A stretch of 51,319 nucleotides of DNA from a virus, in IMG/VR virus record IMGVR_UViG_3300029927_000112, positions 1 to 51,319 of that record. One strand, written 5' to 3'. Below the pieces are notes generated by a model. It ran no database searches. It saw only the letters and a program-made list of their open reading frames with translations, and was not told where the DNA came from. Shown here piece after piece: positions 42,318 to 49,286 of the stretch (the first letter of the stretch is position 1; every line of letters starts with the position of its first letter). The position numbers and the translations under genes are program-made.

Positions 42318-42962
42318 ATGAATAAAACAATTGGACAATGCTTAGAATTTTACAGAACCGAACTGGGTTGGGATCAAACGCAAGCGTCTGGCGAAACAGG
42401 CTTTGTAATTTCTCAGCAGCAAATTGGCAAGTTAGAAAAAGACGCGATTAAAAATCCGGGCATATTTACCGTAACCGCCCTGCTCAATGTCTATAACAAA
42501 ACCCCTAACGACTTACAAAAAGACATGGCAGAAGGGGTAGAACTGGCAGTTAAAGAGCAAACAGCACTTTTTACTGTTAGTGCTACTATTCCTTTAATTA
42601 ACATAAAAGACGTTAAAAATTATTTAAGTGGCCAAGCGGTTACCGCAATTAAGCATATTCCTTTCTCAGAAAACCCAAGCAAAAAAATATATGCAGTACT
42701 ATTAGCAAATGAACTAATGAAAACCAATTCAGGCGTTAGCTATCCTGAAAAAAGTATTGTTATTTTTGATGCAACCAAGCCCTATAAAATTCACAAAGAC
42801 ATGATGATTGAAATGGATGGCGACATATTATTTCGACGTGTGTTTAAAGATGGATCAACTTACTTTGTGAAAACAATCAACCCCGATCTTCCCAATGCCA
42901 ATAGCAGCAAAGAAATTTCATTTTTTGGCCGCGCTATTGAATGTAGAATTACAGTTAAATGA
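42318..42962 (+). CDS. phage repressor with S24/LexA-like C-terminus
   Basis: 214 residues. N-terminal HTH (about 1-65): GQCLEFYRTELGWDQTQASG, QQIGKLEKDA. C-terminal half (about 90-214) has the S24 fold: NSGVSYPEKSIVIFD, KDMMIEMDGDILFRRVFKDG and STYFVKTINPDLPN. Ser follows the usual place (N-S-G), but where LexA-type peptidases have the catalytic Lys the sequence reads FRRV, so self-cleavage may be lost. Divergent from the early operon, with operators between. It would keep the prophage silent. Confidence 0.85.
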   Translation: MNKTIGQCLEFYRTELGWDQTQASGETGFVISQQQIGKLEKDAIKNPGIFTVTALLNVYNKTPNDLQKDMAEGVELAVKEQTALFTVSATIPLINIKDVKNYLSGQAVTAIKHIPFSENPSKKIYAVLLANELMKTNSGVSYPEKSIVIFDATKPYKIHKDMMIEMDGDILFRRVFKDGSTYFVKTINPDLPNANSSKEISFFGRAIECRITVK

Positions 42963-42988
42963 TCATTGATCAAATTTCATGATCAATG
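42961..42988. repeat. palindrome with three GATC sites after the repressor
   Basis: CATTGATCA and TGATCAATG form a perfect 9-base stem with a 7-base loop (42964-42988). Three GATC sites fall within 25 bases. No T run follows, so it may be a regulatory site rather than a terminator. Confidence 0.5.
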
Positions 42989-43129
42989 TACTCTATTAAA
43001 AACCTTTATTAATTGTTTTACGCATATTTGCTTATTTGGTGAAAATAACGCTAAAATAGCAGATAGATAATAATATTTAATAAAGTTATTTGTTTATTAA
43101 TTGCTTTTTGCCCTACTAAATTTCAGACA

Positions 43130-43296
43130 AAAAAAATACCGTTCGACAAAACGGTATCTTATTTTTTCTTTAATGTGGCGTAGTTTAAGTTCAGATTTAA
43201 ACTACTAAGTTGTTGTAAATAAAAGGATTTTTACAAAAAGAACAACCAAGTCCAGTGGCTTTTTCCCGAAGGGAATCAGCAAGGTTTTTTATTTAC
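43130..43296 (-). ncRNA. probable antisense RNA in the repA control region
   Basis: Promoter-like TTGATT (43331-43326) and TATTAT (43308-43303) with 17 bases between, on the minus strand, point to a start near 43296. The transcript would contain: GTAAATAAAA (43296-43287) pairing with TTTTATTTAC (43224-43215) around an ATTCCC-TTC-GGGAA hairpin; GTAGTTTAA/TTAAACTAC (43205-43180); and a GATACCGTT-AACGGTAT stem (43157-43136) directly followed by eight T bases, an intrinsic terminator. About 165 bases. It lies in the long leader of repA, where counter-transcribed RNAs usually control plasmid copy number. Confidence 0.6.
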
Positions 43297-43482
43297 GTTT
43301 TTATAATATGTAAATTTTAATAAAAAATCAACACCGCCCATCTTTTTGTAAAAAATAATTTTAAAGCTAAAAAATAATAATGAGTTTTAACAATGATTTT
43401 TTCAAACACTAATTTTACAAAATCAATTTCGAAAAAAACAAATAAAATGAAAACACCCACTTTTTATAAAGCGTTTTTAAGG

Positions 43483-43505
43483 GGGGTGGGCACCCTGCCC
43501 ACCCC
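43483..43505. repeat. GC-rich palindrome 1 upstream of repA
   Basis: GGGGTGGGCA-CCC-TGCCCACCCC: a perfect 10-base stem with a 3-base loop in otherwise AT-rich DNA. Confidence 0.85.
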
Positions 43506-43526
43506 TAAGTTTTTCATTAAATTTAA

Positions 43527-43553
43527 GGGGGGTGGGCACCCTGCCCACCCCCC
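43527..43553. repeat. GC-rich palindrome 2 upstream of repA
   Basis: GGGGGGTGGGCA-CCC-TGCCCACCCCCC: a 12-base perfect stem, a second copy of the first palindrome 44 bases downstream. It ends 47 bases before the repA start. Confidence 0.85.
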
Positions 43554-43600
43554 CTCGTTTTTAGTTAAATTGTTATTGGCATTTAGGTAATTAACTGAAA

Positions 43601-46600
43601 ATGTCTAACGTTTCTCAACTACACCAACACGCCTATTTCGATAAGAAGGCTCTAACACTGCAAGAGGTGCAGTCTTCCTGTGGCGTGCCTGTTTATCTAA
43701 AGCATAGTGGTGTCTCTACCTACAAAGGGTTTTATAACGAAACCTTTATATTTAGAGAGTTGGTTGATGTTCGTGGTAACAGTTGCGGGGCAGAAAGAAT
43801 ACTGCCTGAACGTATTGATATGTATGGCAAAGGTGGGCTTAACGACAAGTTTGTAACCAAGGGTTCTAAAACGGGTATAGGTTTCACGCCAATAGGATTT
43901 AACTTTAATGAAATCAGCAGCTTAACTGGTTATGTTTATATTTGTGCAGGCTTGGCCGATGGTATTAGAATATACCAGGCTACTGGTCTTCCGGTTGTTT
44001 GTGGTGTTGGTGAAAACAACATAGACAACCTCTGCCGCGAAATAATGAGTGTTAATAACAATGTTACTTTGATTGCTGTAGGAGATAACGATCAAGCGGG
44101 TATTGTTGCGGTACATTCAACTAACCAATCTTACGTATTGCCAGATAACGAAAAAGATTGCTCTGACATTTATCAAAATGAAGGTATGCCATCATTAATA
44201 AAACAATTAGCTAACATAAAGCCCGCTTTACCTCGTTTTCCTGACCGTCATTATCCTCATAAATTACAGCGCCAAATTTTAAAAAATGAACTGGCTAAAA
44301 ATATTAATAAACTTACCCGGTGCGACGATCTAAAATCTGCGGCTGAATTAACCTATGCCATTTTAGAAAAATATGAATTTAGAATGCCCTTTGAATATGA
44401 CTTACCTGCGTTAACAAAATCATTAATATTAGCGGGTAAACACACGTTTAACGCGATTAACATTAAAGATTTGGCAAGCATTATCAGCACCCGTATTGCT
44501 AAACGAAAACGGCTAAGTTTATCGTTAACTAATTTTGATGCCCGTAAAGTGAAAAAACGCCATTTTTTACATGAGTTACCCGGTTTACCTTTTTTAACCA
44601 ATGACGATTTTAAGGGCGTACTACTATTTAGAGCCGAAAAAGGCATTGGTAAAACAAATTTAATCGGTAAACCTTTTGTGGCAGCTAAACAAAACCTAGG
44701 TTTAACACTAGCAACGTGTCACAGAATGAGTTTAACGGCTGATTTATGTAATCGTCTTGGTTTGTCACATTATCAAGACGAAACCTTAATAATGAACGAA
44801 ATACTGGGTTTAGGTACTTGTATACCCAGTATGGCGAAAGAAAAATTTAGAGAGTTTATTGATAACCTTGATTACCTATTTTGTGACGAAATTGCACAAG
44901 TATTAGATTTTTTAGCATCAAAGCAATGTAGCACTAAAAACGCAACCAATGCCGATGTTTACTATCGATTAAAACAAGTAGTAACGTCTGTTAAATGTAT
45001 TGTGGGTGTTGATGCCGAACTTAACGACCGAGTTATCGAGTTTATTGAGCTCTGTCGCCCAAATGACAAATTTAATATTTATGATGTAAATGAAAAACAT
45101 CAACGTAAAGCACCGGCTAATTTTAAAGCGGCCAATACTCATACTGTAAGTAAAAAGCACGTTAAATACATTGTTGGTGACAAAGCGCTAAGCCGAGGCT
45201 ATGGCGATATGCTGGCAAGGGTTCGTGAAGACCAAAATTTATGGGTAGCAGTTGAATCATCAGACAGAGCTAAAGCACTAGGCCAGTTTTTTAAAGAACA
45301 AATTGGCGAAGATCTAAAAATATTAGTGATCAACGCAAAAACCAAGGGCGAGAAAAAACAATTACGCTTTTTAAATAATCCTGATGAAGAGTCTCGAAAT
45401 TATCAAATTATTATTCATTCACCGGTTATTTCTTCGGGTGTATCGGTAGAACATCAAGATAAACCGCATTTTCATCACACCTATTTTATCGGTGGTGGTT
45501 TTTCGGTGGCACCTAGCCACGCATCACAAATGCTGGCACGCGTAAGGTATGTAAACGAATACACCCTATTACTGCTGTCTAATAATAAAAAAGAATCGGT
45601 AAAAGACCACCGTTCTATTTTGATAGGCCGAGAACAAGCCAGTATTTTAGATGGCAGATACCAAGAGGCCACCGAATTTGATGAATTTTGCGCTAAAGTG
45701 CAACAAGACGAAGCTGCAAGTAAAGCCGATTTTATCAATGGTTTACTGTGGCTACTTGAAGAAGAGGGGCATTGTGTAAAGCCGTTCTCAACTGAAATAG
45801 AAGATCTAGAGCGCGAAATAAAAGCAGCGCGAGAAAATGCTAAAGACGACTATAACCAACATTTAATGTCTGCCAAAAATATTGATTCTACTCATGCTTT
45901 TGAACTCTCTAAAAAGAGTGCAAAAACATGGGATGAAACCTGCCAGTACCATAAACATCAAATAATGACCGCGCTAAACCTGACAGAGCTAACCCCTTAC
46001 GATGTTAAGGTATGGGATGACGGGCGAGTTATGTCTAAATCAAGACGATACGCGGCTTGTTATCACCAAATAGCCTTTAACGAAAAAGAAGATATTAAAC
46101 ACCTAAGCCATCGTAACTTTTCTAAAGCGAAAGTTTGGGGCTATGAATACATGTTTGACGATATCGACCTCAGCGGTAAAAAACGCATCACCCAAGAGCA
46201 AGCCACGCTAATTGTTAAACGAGTAATTAAAAAGCGTTACATGCTAGCTGAGCTCGGTTTAGTGCCAGGTAAATACGCTAAATATGAAAATCTCACTAGC
46301 CAAGGAATGGACCCGTTCAAAATGCCTAAATATCCTATGCGCGAAGTGGGTAATATTTTAAAAATGTTAGGAATAGAAATATTTCGTAAGGGGAATAACT
46401 ATCACAATGCTATTAAAATTAATGACTATGCAATAAAGGTAGAGCAAATAAGCGCTTTAGAAGAAATCTATACACAAATAGATTTCAGCAGATTGGGGGG
46501 GTATTTACTAAATGATAAGGCGGGAAGTGCTGAAATTAAGCATGAAAACTGGCAAATAACGAAGAATTTAGTCATTACCTTAATTGATCACGTAAAAGAG

Positions 46601-46711
46601 CCGTATACGGCAAGGAAAATACTTGATAAAGAGTGTCAAAAGCTGGGAATTGACAGTTCTGAGAGTGAAGTGCGGAAATTGTATGAAAAAATAAGGCAAG
46701 CGGGGGGATAG
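43601..46711 (+). CDS. repA: RepA-type replication protein (primase-helicase)
   Basis: 1036 residues, in size and order like N15 RepA. A Toprim-like domain lies at about 105-185 (YVYICAGLADGIRIYQATG, then VTLIAVGDNDQAGIV with DxD at 161-163). The catalytic Glu expected before the Gly (CAG) is not present. A helicase domain follows with a P-loop FRAEKGIGKTNL (about 344-355), Walker B DE (429-430) and a later VISSGVSVEHQDK / SHASQMLARVR region typical of SF2-like origin-helicases. It should initiate replication, as in N15, whose origin lies inside repA. The leader contains the RNA and palindromes. Confidence 0.85.
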   Translation: MSNVSQLHQHAYFDKKALTLQEVQSSCGVPVYLKHSGVSTYKGFYNETFIFRELVDVRGNSCGAERILPERIDMYGKGGLNDKFVTKGSKTGIGFTPIGFNFNEISSLTGYVYICAGLADGIRIYQATGLPVVCGVGENNIDNLCREIMSVNNNVTLIAVGDNDQAGIVAVHSTNQSYVLPDNEKDCSDIYQNEGMPSLIKQLANIKPALPRFPDRHYPHKLQRQILKNELAKNINKLTRCDDLKSAAELTYAILEKYEFRMPFEYDLPALTKSLILAGKHTFNAINIKDLASIISTRIAKRKRLSLSLTNFDARKVKKRHFLHELPGLPFLTNDDFKGVLLFRAEKGIGKTNLIGKPFVAAKQNLGLTLATCHRMSLTADLCNRLGLSHYQDETLIMNEILGLGTCIPSMAKEKFREFIDNLDYLFCDEIAQVLDFLASKQCSTKNATNADVYYRLKQVVTSVKCIVGVDAELNDRVIEFIELCRPNDKFNIYDVNEKHQRKAPANFKAANTHTVSKKHVKYIVGDKALSRGYGDMLARVREDQNLWVAVESSDRAKALGQFFKEQIGEDLKILVINAKTKGEKKQLRFLNNPDEESRNYQIIIHSPVISSGVSVEHQDKPHFHHTYFIGGGFSVAPSHASQMLARVRYVNEYTLLLLSNNKKESVKDHRSILIGREQASILDGRYQEATEFDEFCAKVQQDEAASKADFINGLLWLLEEEGHCVKPFSTEIEDLEREIKAARENAKDDYNQHLMSAKNIDSTHAFELSKKSAKTWDETCQYHKHQIMTALNLTELTPYDVKVWDDGRVMSKSRRYAACYHQIAFNEKEDIKHLSHRNFSKAKVWGYEYMFDDIDLSGKKRITQEQATLIVKRVIKKRYMLAELGLVPGKYAKYENLTSQGMDPFKMPKYPMREVGNILKMLGIEIFRKGNNYHNAIKINDYAIKVEQISALEEIYTQIDFSRLGGYLLNDKAGSAEIKHENWQITKNLVITLIDHVKEPYTARKILDKECQKLGIDSSESEVRKLYEKIRQAGG

Positions 46712-46718
46712 CTTGCTT
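46696..46718 (+). terminator. terminator at the end of repA
   Basis: GCAAGC and GCTTGC with a 9-base G-rich loop overlap the repA stop and are followed by TT AAATT. Weak. Confidence 0.5.
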
Positions 46719-46740
46719 AAATTATAGCGTAGCTATGCAT

Positions 46741-47010
46741 TTATTTTATAAAATTAATAACCGTTTTTAGCTCATCATTAATGTATTGATGAATCGTAGC
46801 GTCAGCGCCAATAGCGCTATCTGAAAGCTTTTCGTTTAAATGTTTGGCCTTGGTTAACTTATGTATTATTTCGTGGTTTTGCGGGGTGCAGGCTAAACTT
46901 AACCAGCTATTTAATTGATCAACTGATATTTCAAGCACCTCAGCTAGTTCAACCGGAAATTCCTTTGCTTTTTTTTGTATAGTTGTGCTCAAGCAACTGT
47001 TATTAAGCAT
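46741..47010 (-). CDS. hypothetical protein (89 aa)
   Basis: ATG 47010 follows AAAGGAGTAGTGATA, eight bases; an in-frame GTG at 47016 is too close to the ribosome-binding site. Helical with VELAEVLEISVDQLNSWLSL, which could be a helix-turn-helix. Last gene of the minus-strand locus next to repA; function unknown. Confidence 0.6.
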   Translation of the reverse strand: MLNNSCLSTTIQKKAKEFPVELAEVLEISVDQLNSWLSLACTPQNHEIIHKLTKAKHLNEKLSDSAIGADATIHQYINDELKTVINFIK

Positions 47011-47059
47011 TATCACTACTCCTTTAATCCATGTGATTAATAGAATAATACAATAAAAA

Positions 47060-47081
47060 GGTGTGGAGTGATTTCCACACC
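47060..47081 (-). terminator. terminator after the secreted peptide gene
   Basis: GGTGTGGA-AGTGATT-like loop-TCCACACC gives a perfect 8-base stem followed by T bases on the minus strand. It closes the peptide transcript. Confidence 0.75.
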
Positions 47082-47120
47082 CTTAAATAATTTAATTAAA
47101 AATTAAAACGCGCTACTTTA

Positions 47121-47294
47121 TTAATCAATTTTTCTTTTTGTTTTGCCACCGGTATAAAAAGCATCATTTATATTCACTAAAATTTTATTTTGGTTTTCAG
47201 TGACGACTTTTCTTTTTGTTTTGCCACCGGTAGCGCTAGCTTGGCTAGATAAAGTAAGGGCTAATATGATTAAAATTACATTTGATTTGAACAT
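47121..47294 (-). CDS. secreted peptide with TGGKTKRK repeats (57 aa)
   Basis: ATG 47294 follows AAAAGGAAATTTTA. Residues 1-21 (MFKSNVILIILALTLSSQAS plus A) are a Sec signal peptide with an ASA cleavage site. The mature 36 residues start with TGGKTKRK and end with a second TGGKTKRK, encoded by an exact 25-base DNA repeat (47130-47154 and 47208-47232), with a helix-like middle (VVTENQNKILVNINDAFY). The basic repeat suggests an exported signal, adhesin or antimicrobial-like peptide. It lies beside a membrane protein and an XRE regulator, so all may be one system; no family was recognised. Confidence 0.65.
   Translation of the reverse strand: MFKSNVILIILALTLSSQASATGGKTKRKVVTENQNKILVNINDAFYTGGKTKRKID
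47130..47232 (-). repeat. exact 25-base repeat inside the peptide gene
   Basis: TTTTCTTTTTGTTTTGCCAC followed by CGGTA occurs at 47130-47154 and 47208-47232, with a 78-base period (26 codons). Exact identity points to recent duplication. Confidence 0.9.
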
Positions 47295-47315
47295 TAAAAT
47301 TTCCTTTTAAATAAA

Positions 47316-47339
47316 ATATGTGGATTTGTTTCCACATAT
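47316..47339 (-). terminator. hairpin upstream of the peptide gene
   Basis: ATATGTGGA-6 bases-TCCACATAT, a perfect 9-base stem with T-rich flank between the membrane protein and the peptide gene. It shares TGTGGA-N6-TCCACA with the terminator after the gene, so the two sites may also bind a common protein. Confidence 0.55.
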
Positions 47340-47377
47340 TCATTTTCGAGGAAAAAAATGATAATGCAAATGAAATT

Positions 47378-48130
47378 TTATGCGGTTAAAAGGTAGGTCT
47401 TATTAAATAAGTGTTCAACAATTAAAAACAGTGAAATTATTGAAATAATATAGGCGGTAACAGGATAATAGTTATAAACATAGTCAATATTTAAATAAAA
47501 AAGATGTCTTATTAAATATTCAATAATCATAGCAACGTTAAGAAAGGCATTAACCTTTGCTACAGTCATAAAATTTCTATCAACGGGCAATATACAAATA
47601 TTTTTATCAATAGATTTGTAGCTAGTTAAACGTTTAATAATAAATACGCGCATCATAAAAAAGTGACGAACTAAAATATTAAGCAATAACAATGCAATAT
47701 AATAATGAATATTAGGGGCATCATAACCCCTAAAATACCAATATAACGATGAAAAAACTGCGGCTAACGTAACAGGAAAGTAGACATACTTTATCAAGCT
47801 GTCATATTTTAATTTGTAAAAAATAATACCGGCACAAATATAAATGAAACCCTCTTGAACAGCCCACGCATCAGAATAATAAGCAATTTCTTCAATAAAT
47901 CTTTCGGCAAATAATATTGCTAATATTCCAACTGTATTTATATTTTTAAATTCATATTTTTTTAATGTTCTTGTATAAAAAACAAAAAAAACAAATATTA
48001 CGACTTCGAAAAGTCGATCAAAATATTCTGCATTGTCGAATGACAAATAACCCAAGCAAATAACAGTAACAGCAAGTAAGAATACAAGTAATTTTTGTCC
48101 GTAAAAATGCTCTATCACTATAATTTTCAT
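47378..48130 (-). CDS. polytopic membrane protein (250 aa)
   Basis: Six or seven predicted helices (for example VFLLAVTVICLGYLSF, LFEVVIFVFFVFYT and YVYFPVTLAAVFSSLYWYF). Short loops with few charges. It is located between an XRE regulator and the secreted peptide gene on the same strand. It could be a sensor, immunity protein or superinfection-exclusion protein; no family was recognised. Confidence 0.65.
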   Translation of the reverse strand: MKIIVIEHFYGQKLLVFLLAVTVICLGYLSFDNAEYFDRLFEVVIFVFFVFYTRTLKKYEFKNINTVGILAILFAERFIEEIAYYSDAWAVQEGFIYICAGIIFYKLKYDSLIKYVYFPVTLAAVFSSLYWYFRGYDAPNIHYYIALLLLNILVRHFFMMRVFIIKRLTSYKSIDKNICILPVDRNFMTVAKVNAFLNVAMIIEYLIRHLFYLNIDYVYNYYPVTAYIISIISLFLIVEHLFNKTYLLTA

Positions 48131-48156
48131 CCATAAAAATATTGTACAATCAACAA

Positions 48157-48411
48157 TTAAATTTTTATATTAAAAAAATTAATGATCGTCTTTTTGTATC
48201 GTTCTAACAATAATTTTGGTGAGTTAGGACAGCACAACAAATACCAGCGGTTAATAATATCTGCACTTAAATTATTAATGGTACCAGGATGATTATTCTC
48301 AATAGCAACCAACTTCTCTCGACTAAACTTTAATTTTTTTGCTAGCTCTGCTTGGGTAAACCCTGCAGAAACTCTAAGTTCTCTCAGTAACTCACCATCA
48401 AAGTTTTTCAT
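48157..48411 (-). CDS. XRE-type transcriptional regulator (84 aa)
   Basis: LLRELRVSAGFTQAELAKKL and KFSREKLVAIENNHPGT is a textbook XRE helix-turn-helix. The C-terminus (KLLLERYKKTIINFFNIKI) may contact membranes or partners. It begins the minus-strand locus at 48.4 kb; the next gene starts 26 bases later. Confidence 0.85.
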   Translation of the reverse strand: MKNFDGELLRELRVSAGFTQAELAKKLKFSREKLVAIENNHPGTINNLSADIINRWYLLCCPNSPKLLLERYKKTIINFFNIKI

Positions 48412-48507
48412 ATAACACCTAACTATAAAAAATCTAATTTTTCTAAATATATAAAGGCAAGATACTCTTTAAAGTGCATTCTTTCAATTTATAACAACCA
48501 AAAAAAA

Positions 48508-48541
48508 GCTATAATAGCCCTTGTTTTAGAGCAATTATAGC
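48508..48541. promoter_or_regulatory. inverted repeat upstream of the XRE gene
   Basis: GCTATAAT (48508-48515) and ATTATAGC (48534-48541) are perfect inverse copies 18 bases apart, each containing TATAAT. They lie about 100 bases upstream of the XRE start and could be its operator or paired promoters. Confidence 0.5.
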
Positions 48542-48609
48542 AATAATTCAATATAACGGTTTAGTGTTTATATGGCGCCAGCAATTGGCTTATTAATTCA
48601 TGATGTTTC

Positions 48610-48834
48610 CTACCCACTTATGTAACTGTTAAATTTATCAGCGGCCTCTGTCCTTTCGCCAGTATCGAAAATATATTCTTCAACATGAGGATTGCCAATA
48701 TTTACATTAACTATAAATTTCTTTCGTTCAACATCATAATAAATACCACACGTTCCGTAATATTCTGTTTCACATTTTCTAATTAAAACATTCACAGGAA
48801 TTGCTTTAACTAGATCATCTGGTGTTACTTTCAT
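48610..48834 (-). CDS. hypothetical protein (74 aa)
   Basis: MKVTPDDLVKAIPVNVLIRK and a strand-rich middle (GTCGIYYDVERKKFIVNVNI). The start is preceded by ACAGGTGAAAAAATT, a near copy of the sequence before the 115-aa gene. Function unknown. Confidence 0.6.
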   Translation of the reverse strand: MKVTPDDLVKAIPVNVLIRKCETEYYGTCGIYYDVERKKFIVNVNIGNPHVEEYIFDTGERTEAADKFNSYISG

Positions 48835-48938
48835 AATTTTTTCACCTGTATTAAATAATTGAATTATGAAGCCATCGAGAAGCCCGAAATTTCAAACGGG
48901 GCCAGTGAAGCGCTGGCTTGATTTTCCTCAATGGCGAG

Positions 48939-49286
48939 CTAGCGTTTTTCTATGCTATCGTCTGCTCGGTCACATAAACTTTCTTCGTAGCTAATACGGT
49001 AAGACTTTATGGATTTTTTATGCCAATGACACCCAGAGATAATAGGTAAAATAGGCGCGAGTATAATAATTAAAGGAATACCAATAAACCAACCTATTGG
49101 AGTAGAAAACCCATCAAACTCACCTAATTCACTTTTTATTCTTTCAGGATATTTTTTATAGTGTTTTAATATTTCAAGCCTTAAACCTCGCACAACAACA
49201 GCTCTTTCACTGTTACCATCTGGATCATAACAGTCATAACCTACTGGCTTGCTCAGTTCTGAATTTAAATAATCTTCAAATGTCAT
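48939..49286 (-). CDS. small membrane protein downstream of the protelomerase
   Basis: 115 residues with one hydrophobic helix (about 64-85, PIGWFIGIPLIIILAPILPI). The ATG overlaps the protelomerase stop (ATGA). It is therefore co-translated. Function unknown. Confidence 0.6.
   Translation of the reverse strand: MTFEDYLNSELSKPVGYDCYDPDGNSERAVVVRGLRLEILKHYKKYPERIKSELGEFDGFSTPIGWFIGIPLIIILAPILPIISGCHWHKKSIKSYRISYEESLCDRADDSIEKR

Noticed and set aside
43393-43590. 65-codon open frame before repA
   Set aside because: It runs through the two GC palindromes, whose translation (GVGTLPTP, GGGHPAHPP) is repeat-like, and it has no ribosome-binding site. A leader peptide is possible but not supported.
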